A stretch of DNA of 64,000 nt from Oceanobacillus iheyensis HTE831 (GTDB lineage Bacteria > Bacillota > Bacilli > Bacillales > Amphibacillaceae): NCBI RefSeq assembly GCF_000011245.1, contig NC_004193.1, forward strand, positions 1,528,501 through 1,592,500. The letters run 5' to 3'. Of the stretch, positions 24,443 through 32,068 are shown piece after piece (position 1 is the first letter of the stretch; the number at the start of each line of letters is the position of its first letter). Below the pieces are notes generated by a model. It saw only the letters and a list, made by a program, of their open reading frames with translations, did no database searches and had not been told where the DNA came from. The position numbers and the translations under genes are program-made.

Positions 24443-26501
24443 AGGAGAACTGCTGAATGAACGCTATAAGATAATTAAGAAGATTGGCGGAGGCGGAATG
24501 GCCAACGTCTATCTTGCCCGAGATACAATACTAGAACGTGATGTAGCTGTAAAAGCATTACGAATGGAATATATACATGACCAAGAGTTTATCGCTCGCT
24601 TTGATCGTGAAGCACAATCAGCGACGAGCTTATCTCACCCTAATATTGTAAATATATTCGATGTAGGGGAAGAAGATCAATTATTGTATATGGTTATGGA
24701 ATATGTCGATGGAATGACTTTAAAAGAATACATACATCAACATGGACCAATTGATGTTCCAGAAGCATTAGATATTATGAAGCAATTAACTTCTGCAATA
24801 GCACATGCACATGCAAATGAAATTGTTCATCGTGATATAAAACCACAAAATATTTTAATTAATAGTACCGGACAAGCCAAAGTGACAGATTTTGGTATCG
24901 CAATGGCGTTAAGTGCTACGGCTCTGACACAAACTAATTCTATTTTAGGTTCTGTGCATTATCTTTCTCCAGAACAAGCTCGTGGAGGAATGGCAACAAA
25001 AAAATCGGATATATATTCCATGGGTATTGTCTTATATGAACTATTAACAGGAAAATTACCTTTTTCAGGACAATCGCCTGTGTCGATAGCTCTTAAGCAT
25101 TTGCAGAATAATACACCTTCTGTAAAAAAAGCAAATCCATCCATTCCCCAAAGTGTGGAAAATATTGTTTTACAGGCAACAGCCAAAGATCCATTCCATC
25201 GCTATAATAATATTTATGAATTAGAAGAGGCATTAGAAACTGCATTGGATCCTAATCGATTAGATGAAGAACCATTTTCATTACCAGAGGAAGTCGGCGA
25301 CGAAACAAAAGCGATTCCAATCATTACTGATCAAGATAATGTAGTCGATAATAATAATGAAGATACCATTATTCATGCGACAAATCAGGGTACAAAAAAT
25401 TATCCAGAAGAACCGCACGCGAAAGATAATAAAAAGAAGAAAAAAGGAAAAGTGAAAAAAGAACAGAAGAAATCCAAGAATAAAAAACCTAAATCAAAGA
25501 AGAAAAAAGTTTTTTGGATTGTATTTTCAATTCTGCTTTTAGCCCTTCTAGTAACTGGTATTACGGTATTTGCTACACAACCAAAAGATATTCCAATGCC
25601 AGATGTCATTGAGATGGATTCTGCAGATGCGAAACAGACACTAGAAGAGAGCAATTTAGAGGTAGAAGAAGAGGAAGTATTCTCAGATGAAATCGAAAAT
25701 GGGCTTGTTGTACGTACTGACCCGAATGCTGGAAGAACGGTTAAGGAAGGCTCAACAGTTACCATGTTTGTAAGTCAAGGACAAGAACGTGTAGAAATGG
25801 AAGATTATGAAGGTCAGGACTTTGAACAAGTAAAAGAATTATTAGAAGAAGAAGGATTTACGGATATTACCTCTTATGAAAAATCATCTGAAGCGCCAGT
25901 AGGAGAGATTATTTCACAAATACAACCAGAAGCGGGAAGTGAAGTTGTTCCTGGGGAAACAAAGGTGATTTTTGAGATAAGCTCTGGTCCAGAACTGGTT
26001 AGTTTAAATAATCTAACTGGCATGTCAAAGGAAGAAGTTCAGGATTATATCGATCGGAATGAATTGACGATGAATTCTCATGAAGAATACTCAGACAACG
26101 TGGATGAAGGAAGAGTGATAAGACAAGAGCCACCTTCTGGTACTGATTTAGAGAAAGGTTCAACTGTTGATGTATATTTCTCTATGGGTCCAGAGGAAAT
26201 ACCTCCTCGTTCTCACACGGTCTCTTTCACCGTAAATTATGAGCCTCAGGAAGAAGAAGGTTCGGAGAATGAAGATGGTAATGAGGAAGAGCAGCAGCCT
26301 GTAGAACAAATTGTTCGAGTGTATATTGGTGATGTCAATAATGAAATTTCGGATGTTTACGAAGAAAGAGCGATTACAGAGGATGAAGAATTCACCTTTA
26401 CTTTAATGGTTCCGCCTGATTCAGAGGCAGAGTATAAAGTTACGAGAGATGATGAGGTTATAAAAGAACGAAGTGTTTCATATGAAGGAGAAGAAGATTA
26501 G
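24435..26501 (+). CDS. prkC: PASTA-domain membrane serine/threonine kinase PrkC
   Basis: PrkC senses muropeptides and signals in dormancy exit, cell wall and translation control. The cytoplasmic kinase domain (about residues 10-270) has IGGGGMANVYLARD, HRDIKPQNILIN, VTDFGIA and GSVHYLSPEQARGG. A very basic stretch (KKKKKGKVKKEQKKSKNKK) precedes one membrane helix at about residues 357-380 (VFWIVFSILLLALLVTGIT). Three extracellular PASTA repeats and an acidic C-terminal domain follow. The start is ambiguous: TTG at 24435 matches homologue length, GTG at 24426 is nearer the AGGAGG at 24417. It overlaps prpC and abuts rsgA. Confidence 0.94.
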   Translation: MNKGELLNERYKIIKKIGGGGMANVYLARDTILERDVAVKALRMEYIHDQEFIARFDREAQSATSLSHPNIVNIFDVGEEDQLLYMVMEYVDGMTLKEYIHQHGPIDVPEALDIMKQLTSAIAHAHANEIVHRDIKPQNILINSTGQAKVTDFGIAMALSATALTQTNSILGSVHYLSPEQARGGMATKKSDIYSMGIVLYELLTGKLPFSGQSPVSIALKHLQNNTPSVKKANPSIPQSVENIVLQATAKDPFHRYNNIYELEEALETALDPNRLDEEPFSLPEEVGDETKAIPIITDQDNVVDNNNEDTIIHATNQGTKNYPEEPHAKDNKKKKKGKVKKEQKKSKNKKPKSKKKKVFWIVFSILLLALLVTGITVFATQPKDIPMPDVIEMDSADAKQTLEESNLEVEEEEVFSDEIENGLVVRTDPNAGRTVKEGSTVTMFVSQGQERVEMEDYEGQDFEQVKELLEEEGFTDITSYEKSSEAPVGEIISQIQPEAGSEVVPGETKVIFEISSGPELVSLNNLTGMSKEEVQDYIDRNELTMNSHEEYSDNVDEGRVIRQEPPSGTDLEKGSTVDVYFSMGPEEIPPRSHTVSFTVNYEPQEEEGSENEDGNEEEQQPVEQIVRVYIGDVNNEISDVYEERAITEDEEFTFTLMVPPDSEAEYKVTRDDEVIKERSVSYEGEED

Positions 26502-27383
26502 ATGGCTGAAGGAAGGATTATAAAAGCGCTGAGTGGCTTTTATTACGTACAATCAGATAATCAACAATTCGTCTGTAAAGGAAGAGGGTTATTTCGAAAC
26601 AAGAAAATAACTCCTCTAGTTGGTGATTATGTTGAATTTGAGCCAAAAGATGATAATGAAGGATATATAATGGAAATCAAAGAGAGGTCGAATGAATTAG
26701 TTCGACCTCCTATTGCTAATATCGATCAAGCAATAATAGTAAGCTCTGCAGTTGATCCTGACTTTACTACGTTACTGCTGGATCGATTTCTAGTATTAAT
26801 TGAATCCAAGCATATCCAACCAATAATATTAATTACTAAAGTAGATTTATTAAACGAAGATCAACTTGAAAATATCAAGCTATATAAACAACATTATGAA
26901 AAAATAGGTTATCGAGTGGAATTAGTTTCCTCTAAAAATCAGGATCTTTTGCCTGAATTAGAACCTTATTTTGATGAGAAAGTATCTGTTTTTGCGGGTC
27001 AATCAGGAGTAGGAAAATCATCCTTAATCAATGTGCTAGATCCTTCATTATTATTAGAAACTGCAGAAATCTCTAAAAGTCTAGGTAGAGGCAAACACAC
27101 TACTCGACATGTGGAATTAATGAAAATAGGAAATGGGTTAGTTGCTGATACACCAGGATTTAGTGTTTTAGAGTTTCGTGAAATTGAAGCAGAAGAATTA
27201 GCGGATAGTTTTCCGGAATTTAACGCTCGCATGCATTTATGTAAATTTAGAGGATGTATGCATGACAAAGAACCAAAGTGTGCAGTGAAAGAAGCTGTAG
27301 AAAACGAAGAAATTGCGGTTTTTCGTTACAATCATTATCTGCGTTTCTTAGAAGAAATACAGACAAGAAAGCCGAGGTATTAG
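26502..27383 (+). CDS. rsgA: Small ribosomal subunit biogenesis GTPase RsgA
   Basis: RsgA (CpgA/YloQ) is a circularly permuted GTPase that acts in late 30S maturation and is a reported PrkC substrate in B. subtilis. The 293-residue protein has an N-terminal OB fold (GRIIKALSGFYYVQ), a G4 motif TKVDLL placed before the P-loop GQSGVGKSSLIN, G3 DTPGFS, and a C-terminal zinc site with Cys and His in HLCKFRGCMHDKEPKCAVK. The ATG follows the prkC stop without a gap, with GAAGGAG inside prkC. Adjacent to its kinase and phosphatase. Confidence 0.96.
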   Translation: MAEGRIIKALSGFYYVQSDNQQFVCKGRGLFRNKKITPLVGDYVEFEPKDDNEGYIMEIKERSNELVRPPIANIDQAIIVSSAVDPDFTTLLLDRFLVLIESKHIQPIILITKVDLLNEDQLENIKLYKQHYEKIGYRVELVSSKNQDLLPELEPYFDEKVSVFAGQSGVGKSSLINVLDPSLLLETAEISKSLGRGKHTTRHVELMKIGNGLVADTPGFSVLEFREIEAEELADSFPEFNARMHLCKFRGCMHDKEPKCAVKEAVENEEIAVFRYNHYLRFLEEIQTRKPRY

Positions 27384-27384
27384 A

Positions 27385-28041
27385 ATGACAAAAATAGCAC
27401 CATCAATATTATCAGCAGATTTTGCAAAGCTAGGACAAGAAATAAAGGAAGTAGAAGAAGCGGGTGCAGATTATATCCATGTTGATGTCATGGATGGGCA
27501 TTTCGTCCCTAATATAACAATCGGTCCTTTAGTTGTCGAAGCGATTAGACCAATTACAGATTTACCTTTAGATGTTCACCTAATGATTGAAAATCCAGAC
27601 GCATATATTCCTGCTTTTGCAGAAGCAGGTGCATCTATTATCACGGTACATCAAGAAGCGTGTGTACATCTGCATCGAACTTTACAGTTAATCCGTTCAC
27701 ACGGCGTGAAACCAGGGGTAGTTATTAATCCAGCAACACCTGTCGAAATGATTAAACCTATTCTTGCAGAAGTAGATCTTATCTTAATAATGACTGTTAA
27801 TCCTGGTTTTGGTGGGCAATCATTTATTCAAGAGACAACGTCAAAAATAAAACAATTAGCAGATTGGCGAGAAAAGTATAAACTATCCTATGAAATCGAA
27901 GTAGATGGCGGAGTGAATGAAAAGACAGCAGGGATATGTACGACTAGTGGTGCTGATGTATTAGTAGCTGGGAGTGCTATCTTTAATCATGAAAATCGAA
28001 AACAAGCCATTGAATTGCTAAGAGAAAAGGCGAAAGTCTAA
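27385..28041 (+). CDS. rpe: Ribulose-phosphate 3-epimerase
   Basis: Rpe interconverts ribulose 5-phosphate and xylulose 5-phosphate in the pentose phosphate pathway. The 218-residue TIM barrel has APSILSADFAKLG, the signature HVDVMDGHFVPNITIGP with metal-binding His and Asp, DVHLMIENP, TVNPGFGGQSFI and EVDGGVNEKTAG. Starts one base after the rsgA stop and overlaps thiN by one base. The order rsgA-rpe-thiN is standard for Bacillales. Confidence 0.97.
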   Translation: MTKIAPSILSADFAKLGQEIKEVEEAGADYIHVDVMDGHFVPNITIGPLVVEAIRPITDLPLDVHLMIENPDAYIPAFAEAGASIITVHQEACVHLHRTLQLIRSHGVKPGVVINPATPVEMIKPILAEVDLILIMTVNPGFGGQSFIQETTSKIKQLADWREKYKLSYEIEVDGGVNEKTAGICTTSGADVLVAGSAIFNHENRKQAIELLREKAKV

Positions 28042-28691
28042 TGAAAACCATTGGAATTATTGGCAATGGTCCGAAAAATATGCTCCCTGATCTAAACCAA
28101 TACCAATATGAAGTAGATTTTTGGATAGGGGCAGATCGAGGGGCGCTTTATTTGGCAGAATCGAACCTAAATATAGATATTGCCCTCGGTGATTTTGACT
28201 CCGTCTCAGACGAAGAAAAACAAAAAATTAACAAACACGCCAAGAAAGTATTAACGTATTCTACCGAAAAAAACTATACTGATCTGGAACTTGCCATTCA
28301 AATTGCTAGTGATCTGCAAGTAGATCGTATACTATTATTTGGTGTTACTGGTGGTAGACTCGACCATGAATTAATGAATATTCAATTATTATATCGACTA
28401 CTTCAAAAAAATGTTGAGGCGAAAATTATTGATCATTCTAATCAGATTGAGATGGTAGAATCGGGGAAGTATACAATTAATAATCAAGGCTACACCTATA
28501 TATCTTTTATTTCTTTTACAAATAAAGTAGAAGGTTTGACTCTAGAAGGTTTTAAATATCCTTTAATAGATCAAACAATTGAATGGGGATCTTCTTTATG
28601 TATTTCAAACAAGCTTACTCAAAAAAAAGGTACTTTTTCTTTTCGGGCAGGCATACTATTACTAATAAAGAGTTGTGATACGATCCAGTAA
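28041..28691 (+). CDS. thiN: Thiamine pyrophosphokinase
   Basis: ThiN makes thiamine diphosphate from thiamine and ATP. The 216-residue protein has GADRGALYLAE, IALGDFDSVSDEE, the catalytic acidic segment EKNYTDLELAI and LFGVTGGRLDHEL, all typical of the family. A smaller beta-rich C-terminal domain binds thiamine. ATG at 28041 overlaps the rpe stop codon. The 3' part of the gene is AT-rich, and a hairpin-like CCAGTAATC/GATTGCTGG lies at its end without a T tract. Confidence 0.94.
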   Translation: MKTIGIIGNGPKNMLPDLNQYQYEVDFWIGADRGALYLAESNLNIDIALGDFDSVSDEEKQKINKHAKKVLTYSTEKNYTDLELAIQIASDLQVDRILLFGVTGGRLDHELMNIQLLYRLLQKNVEAKIIDHSNQIEMVESGKYTINNQGYTYISFISFTNKVEGLTLEGFKYPLIDQTIEWGSSLCISNKLTQKKGTFSFRAGILLLIKSCDTIQ

Positions 28692-28732
28692 TCTTAGATT
28701 GCTGGATGGTAAAACAGGAGGGGTCCTTATTC

Positions 28733-28816
28733 ATGAAATTTTATACGATTAAACTTCCTAAGTTTGTTGGTGGATTTGTGAAGGTTGTTATTGGTATTTT
28801 TAAAAAAGATAAGTGA
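28733..28816 (+). CDS. spoVM: Stage V sporulation protein M (27 residues)
   Basis: A tiny ORF encodes MKFYTIKLPKFVGGFVKVV followed by a short basic tail, 27 residues. This matches SpoVM, the amphipathic peptide that recognises the convex forespore membrane and anchors SpoIVA to start spore coat assembly. Pro9, known to matter for its localisation in B. subtilis, is kept (LPKF). The start is ATG at 28733 with GGAGGGG ten bases upstream. In B. subtilis it is transcribed by sigma-E in the mother cell; I found no convincing sigma-E box here. The gene lies between thiN and rpmB exactly as in B. subtilis. Confidence 0.93.
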   Translation: MKFYTIKLPKFVGGFVKVVIGIFKKDK

Positions 28817-28827
28817 TAAGTAAACAG

Positions 28828-28860
28828 GCTTTTGTCATTGATGGCAGAAGCATTTTTTTT
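28828..28860 (+). terminator. Intrinsic terminator after spoVM
   Basis: GCTTTTGTC and GGCAGAAGC form a nine-pair stem with two G-U pairs around ATTGAT and are followed by eight T. Confidence 0.8.
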
Positions 28861-28924
28861 CATAAAACGAATCTTTGCATTCTGTTACTTGCAAGAAAAT
28901 GTACTACTTCAAAAAAATCCACAT

Positions 28925-28962
28925 AAAAAAACCTTATGCTATCACTAGCATAAGGTTTTTTT
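28925..28962. terminator. Bidirectional terminator between spoVM and rpmB
   Basis: AAAAAACCTTATGCTA and TAGCATAAGGTTTTTT are near-perfect complements around a short loop, with A and T runs on both sides. It serves the minus-strand rpmB and any + strand read-through. Confidence 0.9.
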
Positions 28963-28985
28963 AATCATACGGTTATCATTGTATA

Positions 28986-29174
28986 TTAGACGCGCTCAAC
29001 TTTACCTGATTTTAGGGCGCGAGCGGATACATAAACTTTTTTCGGTTTACCGTCTACCATGATACGTACTTTTTGTACATTAGCTTTCCAATTACGCTTG
29101 TTGGAATTCATAGCGTGAGAGCGTTGGTTACCACTACGAGTTTGGCGTCCAGTTACAACACATTTTCTAGCCAT
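28986..29174 (-). CDS. rpmB: Ribosomal protein L28 (bL28)
   Basis: The 62-residue basic protein is full-length bL28: [20 protein letters not shown] at the N terminus and [20 protein letters not shown] at the C terminus. Two further zinc-ligand cysteines of the C+ type are lacking; only Cys5 is present, so this is the zinc-independent form. It lies on the strand opposite to its neighbours, as in B. subtilis. AAGGAGGG precedes the ATG. Single-gene transcript ended by the terminator at 28925-28962. Confidence 0.97.
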   Translation of the reverse strand: MARKCVVTGRQTRSGNQRSHAMNSNKRNWKANVQKVRIMVDGKPKKVYVSARALKSGKVERV

Positions 29175-29659
29175 GTTATTCCCTCCTTACTCTATAACTG
29201 TCTCAGTATTACTAATATAATTTACCATATGTAACCTAATAATGCAATTGAATCTTTCATATATAGGGATTTATAGTACTTTGGTTTCTCTAAATATAGT
29301 GTAACCAAATTATGGGATAAAGAAAAAAGACTTGACAGATAAAGGGATTTCGTCCATTGTATAAAGGGGAAATTTTACAAGCACTTATACTTAATCTTAG
29401 TACTTGCTTTTAAATTTATTAACGGTGTAGTATAATTTACTCAACTGTGTAGCTTATAATACGCATATACGATAATAATGTTAAATGATAAAATGACGAT
29501 ATATCATATAGGATTGGATTCTTAGTCATTCTTATTCTAAACTAAGACAAAATACAAGTTTTAAAAAAATGATTTTCGCCTAGCCATTTATAGGGGGAAT
29601 ACGAATTTTTCTATAATGGAAGCGCTGATTTATAGAGTACCATAAAGGAGGAACTATAA
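29175..29659. other. 485-bp AT-rich gap between rpmB and yloU
   Basis: This gap must hold the divergent promoters of rpmB and yloU. I see TTGACA at about 29334 with no -10 at usual spacing and TATAAT at 29431-29436 without a good -35. Near yloU an imperfect inverted repeat CCATTTATAG/CTATAATGG lies at about 29584-29620. No coding potential or known RNA is apparent. Confidence 0.4.
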
Positions 29660-30022
29660 ATGTCCATTGAATTAAACACAAATGACGGCCAAGTAACGAT
29701 CACAACAGATGTTATAGCAACAATTGCTGGAGGAACTGCAGTGGAATGTTATGGAATCGTAGGAATGGCTTCAAAGAGTCAAATAAAAGATGGAATTGCT
29801 GAAATGCTGCGTAAAGAAAATTATTCACGTGGGATAGTTGTCCGTCAAGATGATGATAAGCTACATATAGACATGTATATTATTGTTAGTTATGGAACGA
29901 AAATTTCTGAAGTTGCTAATAATGTACAGTCACAGGTGAAATATACATTAAGCCAATCATTAGGATTGTCAATTGACTCTGTCAATATTTTTATTCAAGG
30001 AGTTCGTGTAGCGAAGGATTAG
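29660..30022 (+). CDS. yloU: Asp23/Gls24-family (DUF322) envelope stress protein YloU
   Basis: The 120-residue protein begins MSIELNTNDGQVTITTDVIA and has the Asp23 core AGGTAVECYGIVGMASKSQ and the C-terminal QSLGLSIDSVNIFIQGVRV. In staphylococci the relative Asp23 is membrane-associated and linked to cell-wall stress; in B. subtilis YloU is uncharacterised. A strong AAGGAGGAA site precedes the ATG. It stands 28 bp ahead of the fatty acid kinase gene, an association conserved in many Firmicutes, and is probably co-transcribed with it. Function is not established. Confidence 0.88.
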   Translation: MSIELNTNDGQVTITTDVIATIAGGTAVECYGIVGMASKSQIKDGIAEMLRKENYSRGIVVRQDDDKLHIDMYIIVSYGTKISEVANNVQSQVKYTLSQSLGLSIDSVNIFIQGVRVAKD

Positions 30023-30050
30023 TTGCTACAGTTTATGAGGAGGAAATAGA

Positions 30051-31709
30051 GTGGCGATTGAAAAAATAGATGGTGTAATGTTATCACAAATGGTGCTCTC
30101 TGGAGCACATCATCTTTCTAATAACGCAAAGAAAATAGATGCTTTAAATGTATTCCCCGTACCAGATGGTGATACAGGAACGAATATGAATTTGTCAATA
30201 ACTTCTGGAGCTAATGAAGTAAAAAAACTTGAAACTAATCATGCGTCTGAAGTTGCTAATGCATTCGCAAAAGGATTACTAATGGGTGCTCGTGGGAATT
30301 CTGGAGTTATATTATCGCAAATTTTCCGTGGCTTTGCGAAAGGAATGGAAACAGCAGAAACATTAACTGTTAAAGATTTAGCAAAGGCATTTGACGGAGG
30401 AGTTGCAACTGCCTATAAAGCAGTTATGAAGCCGGTAGAAGGTACAATTTTAACAGTAGCAAAAGATTCCGGAAAGAAAGCAATGGAAATTGCTGAACAA
30501 CATACAGATATCATTGAATTTATGGAAGAAGTATTAAAAGAAGCGAAAGCGTCATTAAAACGTACTCCAGATTTATTACCTGTTTTAAAAGAAGTAGGTG
30601 TAGTAGATTCTGGTGGACAAGGTTTAGTAACGATTTATGAAGGTTTCTTAGCTGCTTTAAAAGGTGAAGAACTTCCAGAAGATGATGCTTCTAATGTAAA
30701 TATGGATGAAATGGTAAATGCAGAGCACCATAAAGTTACGCAAGACTTCATGGATACGTCTGAAATAATTTATGGATACTGTACGGAGTTTATGGTTAAG
30801 TTTGAAGAAGATAAACTTAACAAAAATCCATTTAACGAAGATGACTTCCGTAATGAACTAAGTGAGTTGGGCGATTCGTTACTCGTTGTTTCGGATGATG
30901 AGATCGTAAAGGTACATGTTCATTCAGAGACACCAGGTACTTGTATGAACCTAGGGCAACGATATGGTAGTCTGATTAATATGAAGATCGAAAATATGCG
31001 TGAACAGCATACTGCCATTGTTGGAGATAAGAAGAAAGACATTCCTAAAGAAAAAACAGAATTTGCAATCGTAACAGTAGCCATGGGTAGCGGGTTAAAA
31101 ACATTATTTGAAAGTCTTGGAGTGTCAGTAGTAATTGAAGGCGGACAAACAATGAATCCAAGTACCCAAGATATCAATGAAGCAATTAATCAAACAAATG
31201 CAAAAAATGTAATTGTTTTACCAAATAATAAAAACATCTTAATGGCTGCTGAGCAAGCAGCAGAAATAGCTGATGTAAATGTCCGTGTAGTCCCAACCAA
31301 AACAATTCCTCAAGGAATTAGTGCAGTTTTATCATTCCATCCGGATGTAGATATTGATGAAAATAAAGCAGTGATGGAAGAAGCAAGTCTACAAGTGAAA
31401 ACAGGACAAATTACGTATGCAGTAAGAGATACAAAAATTGATGGCTTGCCGATAGAAAAAGGTAGCTTCATGGGTCTGAATGAAGGAAAGATTGTGAATA
31501 CAAACAAAGACCAGTTAGAATCGGCAAAATCTTTAATTGAGCAATTGGTTACAGATGAAGATGAATTATTAACTGTTCTTTATGGGGAAGATGTTAATGA
31601 AGAAGAAGTTGAGAAATTAACAGCTTTTATTGAAGATACTTATGATCTTGAAGTAGAAGTTCATGATGGAAAACAACCTATATACTCTTATATCTTTTCT
31701 GTAGAATAG
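30051..31709 (+). CDS. fakA: Fatty acid kinase FakA-type protein (YloV, DhaL domain)
   Basis: The 552-residue protein has an N-terminal DhaL ATP-binding domain with LNVFPVPDGDTGTNMNLSIT and ARGNSGVILSQIFRG, a middle domain and a C-terminal FakA-like domain. In Staphylococcus aureus, FakA with FakB (DegV-family) proteins phosphorylates exogenous fatty acids for phospholipid synthesis; B. subtilis YloV is the orthologue. The start is GTG at 30051 after GAGGAGG. It lies downstream of yloU and shortly upstream of the FapR/PlsX lipid genes, which fits the role. A terminator follows. Confidence 0.92.
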   Translation: MAIEKIDGVMLSQMVLSGAHHLSNNAKKIDALNVFPVPDGDTGTNMNLSITSGANEVKKLETNHASEVANAFAKGLLMGARGNSGVILSQIFRGFAKGMETAETLTVKDLAKAFDGGVATAYKAVMKPVEGTILTVAKDSGKKAMEIAEQHTDIIEFMEEVLKEAKASLKRTPDLLPVLKEVGVVDSGGQGLVTIYEGFLAALKGEELPEDDASNVNMDEMVNAEHHKVTQDFMDTSEIIYGYCTEFMVKFEEDKLNKNPFNEDDFRNELSELGDSLLVVSDDEIVKVHVHSETPGTCMNLGQRYGSLINMKIENMREQHTAIVGDKKKDIPKEKTEFAIVTVAMGSGLKTLFESLGVSVVIEGGQTMNPSTQDINEAINQTNAKNVIVLPNNKNILMAAEQAAEIADVNVRVVPTKTIPQGISAVLSFHPDVDIDENKAVMEEASLQVKTGQITYAVRDTKIDGLPIEKGSFMGLNEGKIVNTNKDQLESAKSLIEQLVTDEDELLTVLYGEDVNEEEVEKLTAFIEDTYDLEVEVHDGKQPIYSYIFSVE

Positions 31710-31715
31710 TAAACA

Positions 31716-31750
31716 AAAACAGGTGATGGAATTTATCCTTCACCTGTTTT
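31716..31750 (+). terminator. Intrinsic terminator after fakA/yloV
   Basis: AAACAGGTG pairs with CACCTGTTT around a 14-base loop with a run of T at the end. Confidence 0.85.
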
Positions 31751-31823
31751 AATATATCTGAGTCGATTTCATAATTTCCAATTTTTATTAAACAACCGAA
31801 TGGTTAATAAGAATATAAACATC

Positions 31824-32065
31824 TTAAATGAGGTTGAGACATAACAAAAAATTCTTGCTAAAAGACGTATGAAAGCTAAAATAAGTGTAAGAAATATACG
31901 GAGACTCCTATGGGAGCAAGGCCTAGGCGAGACTCTGGAATGCGGAGCATCCGGAGGCTCGCCAGCCGCCCATGGAAAGCGCAGTATATTTCTGAAACGG
32001 GTTTTCATAGGCCGATCATTCGGATTTGTCTTTTGCGTGAATACTTTTGTCCCATTCTCATTTAA
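31824..32065. repeat. Nested palindromic (MITE-like) element, family B, copy 1
   Basis: The 242-bp element has terminal inverted repeats (TTAAATGAGGTTGAGACATA at the left; the right end reads TTAAATGAGAATGGGACAAA on the other strand). Inside, further pairs stack in order: AAAAGAC/GTCTTTT (31860/32028), ATGAAA/TTTCAT (31869/32003), AGAAATATAC/GTATATTTCT (31890/31984). The GC-rich middle contains GGAGACTCCTATGGGAGC and CCGCCCATGGAAAGCG. From memory, very similar cores are scattered in intergenic regions of many Bacillaceae. It has no ORF of its own worth keeping. It fills the gap between fakA and the permease gene. Confidence 0.72.
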
Positions 32066-32068
32066 AAA

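Noticed and set aside
28652..28659. CATACTAT as a sigma-E -10 box for spoVM
   Set aside because: No matching -35 at the right distance, and the position is 74 bp upstream within thiN; too weak to claim.
28682..28706. Hairpin CCAGTAATC/GATTGCTGG as a thiN terminator
   Set aside because: Imperfect stem and no T tract; spoVM could be read through from thiN.
29334..29360. TTGACA with TATAAA as a yloU promoter
   Set aside because: The two boxes are 22 bp apart, too far for sigma-A.
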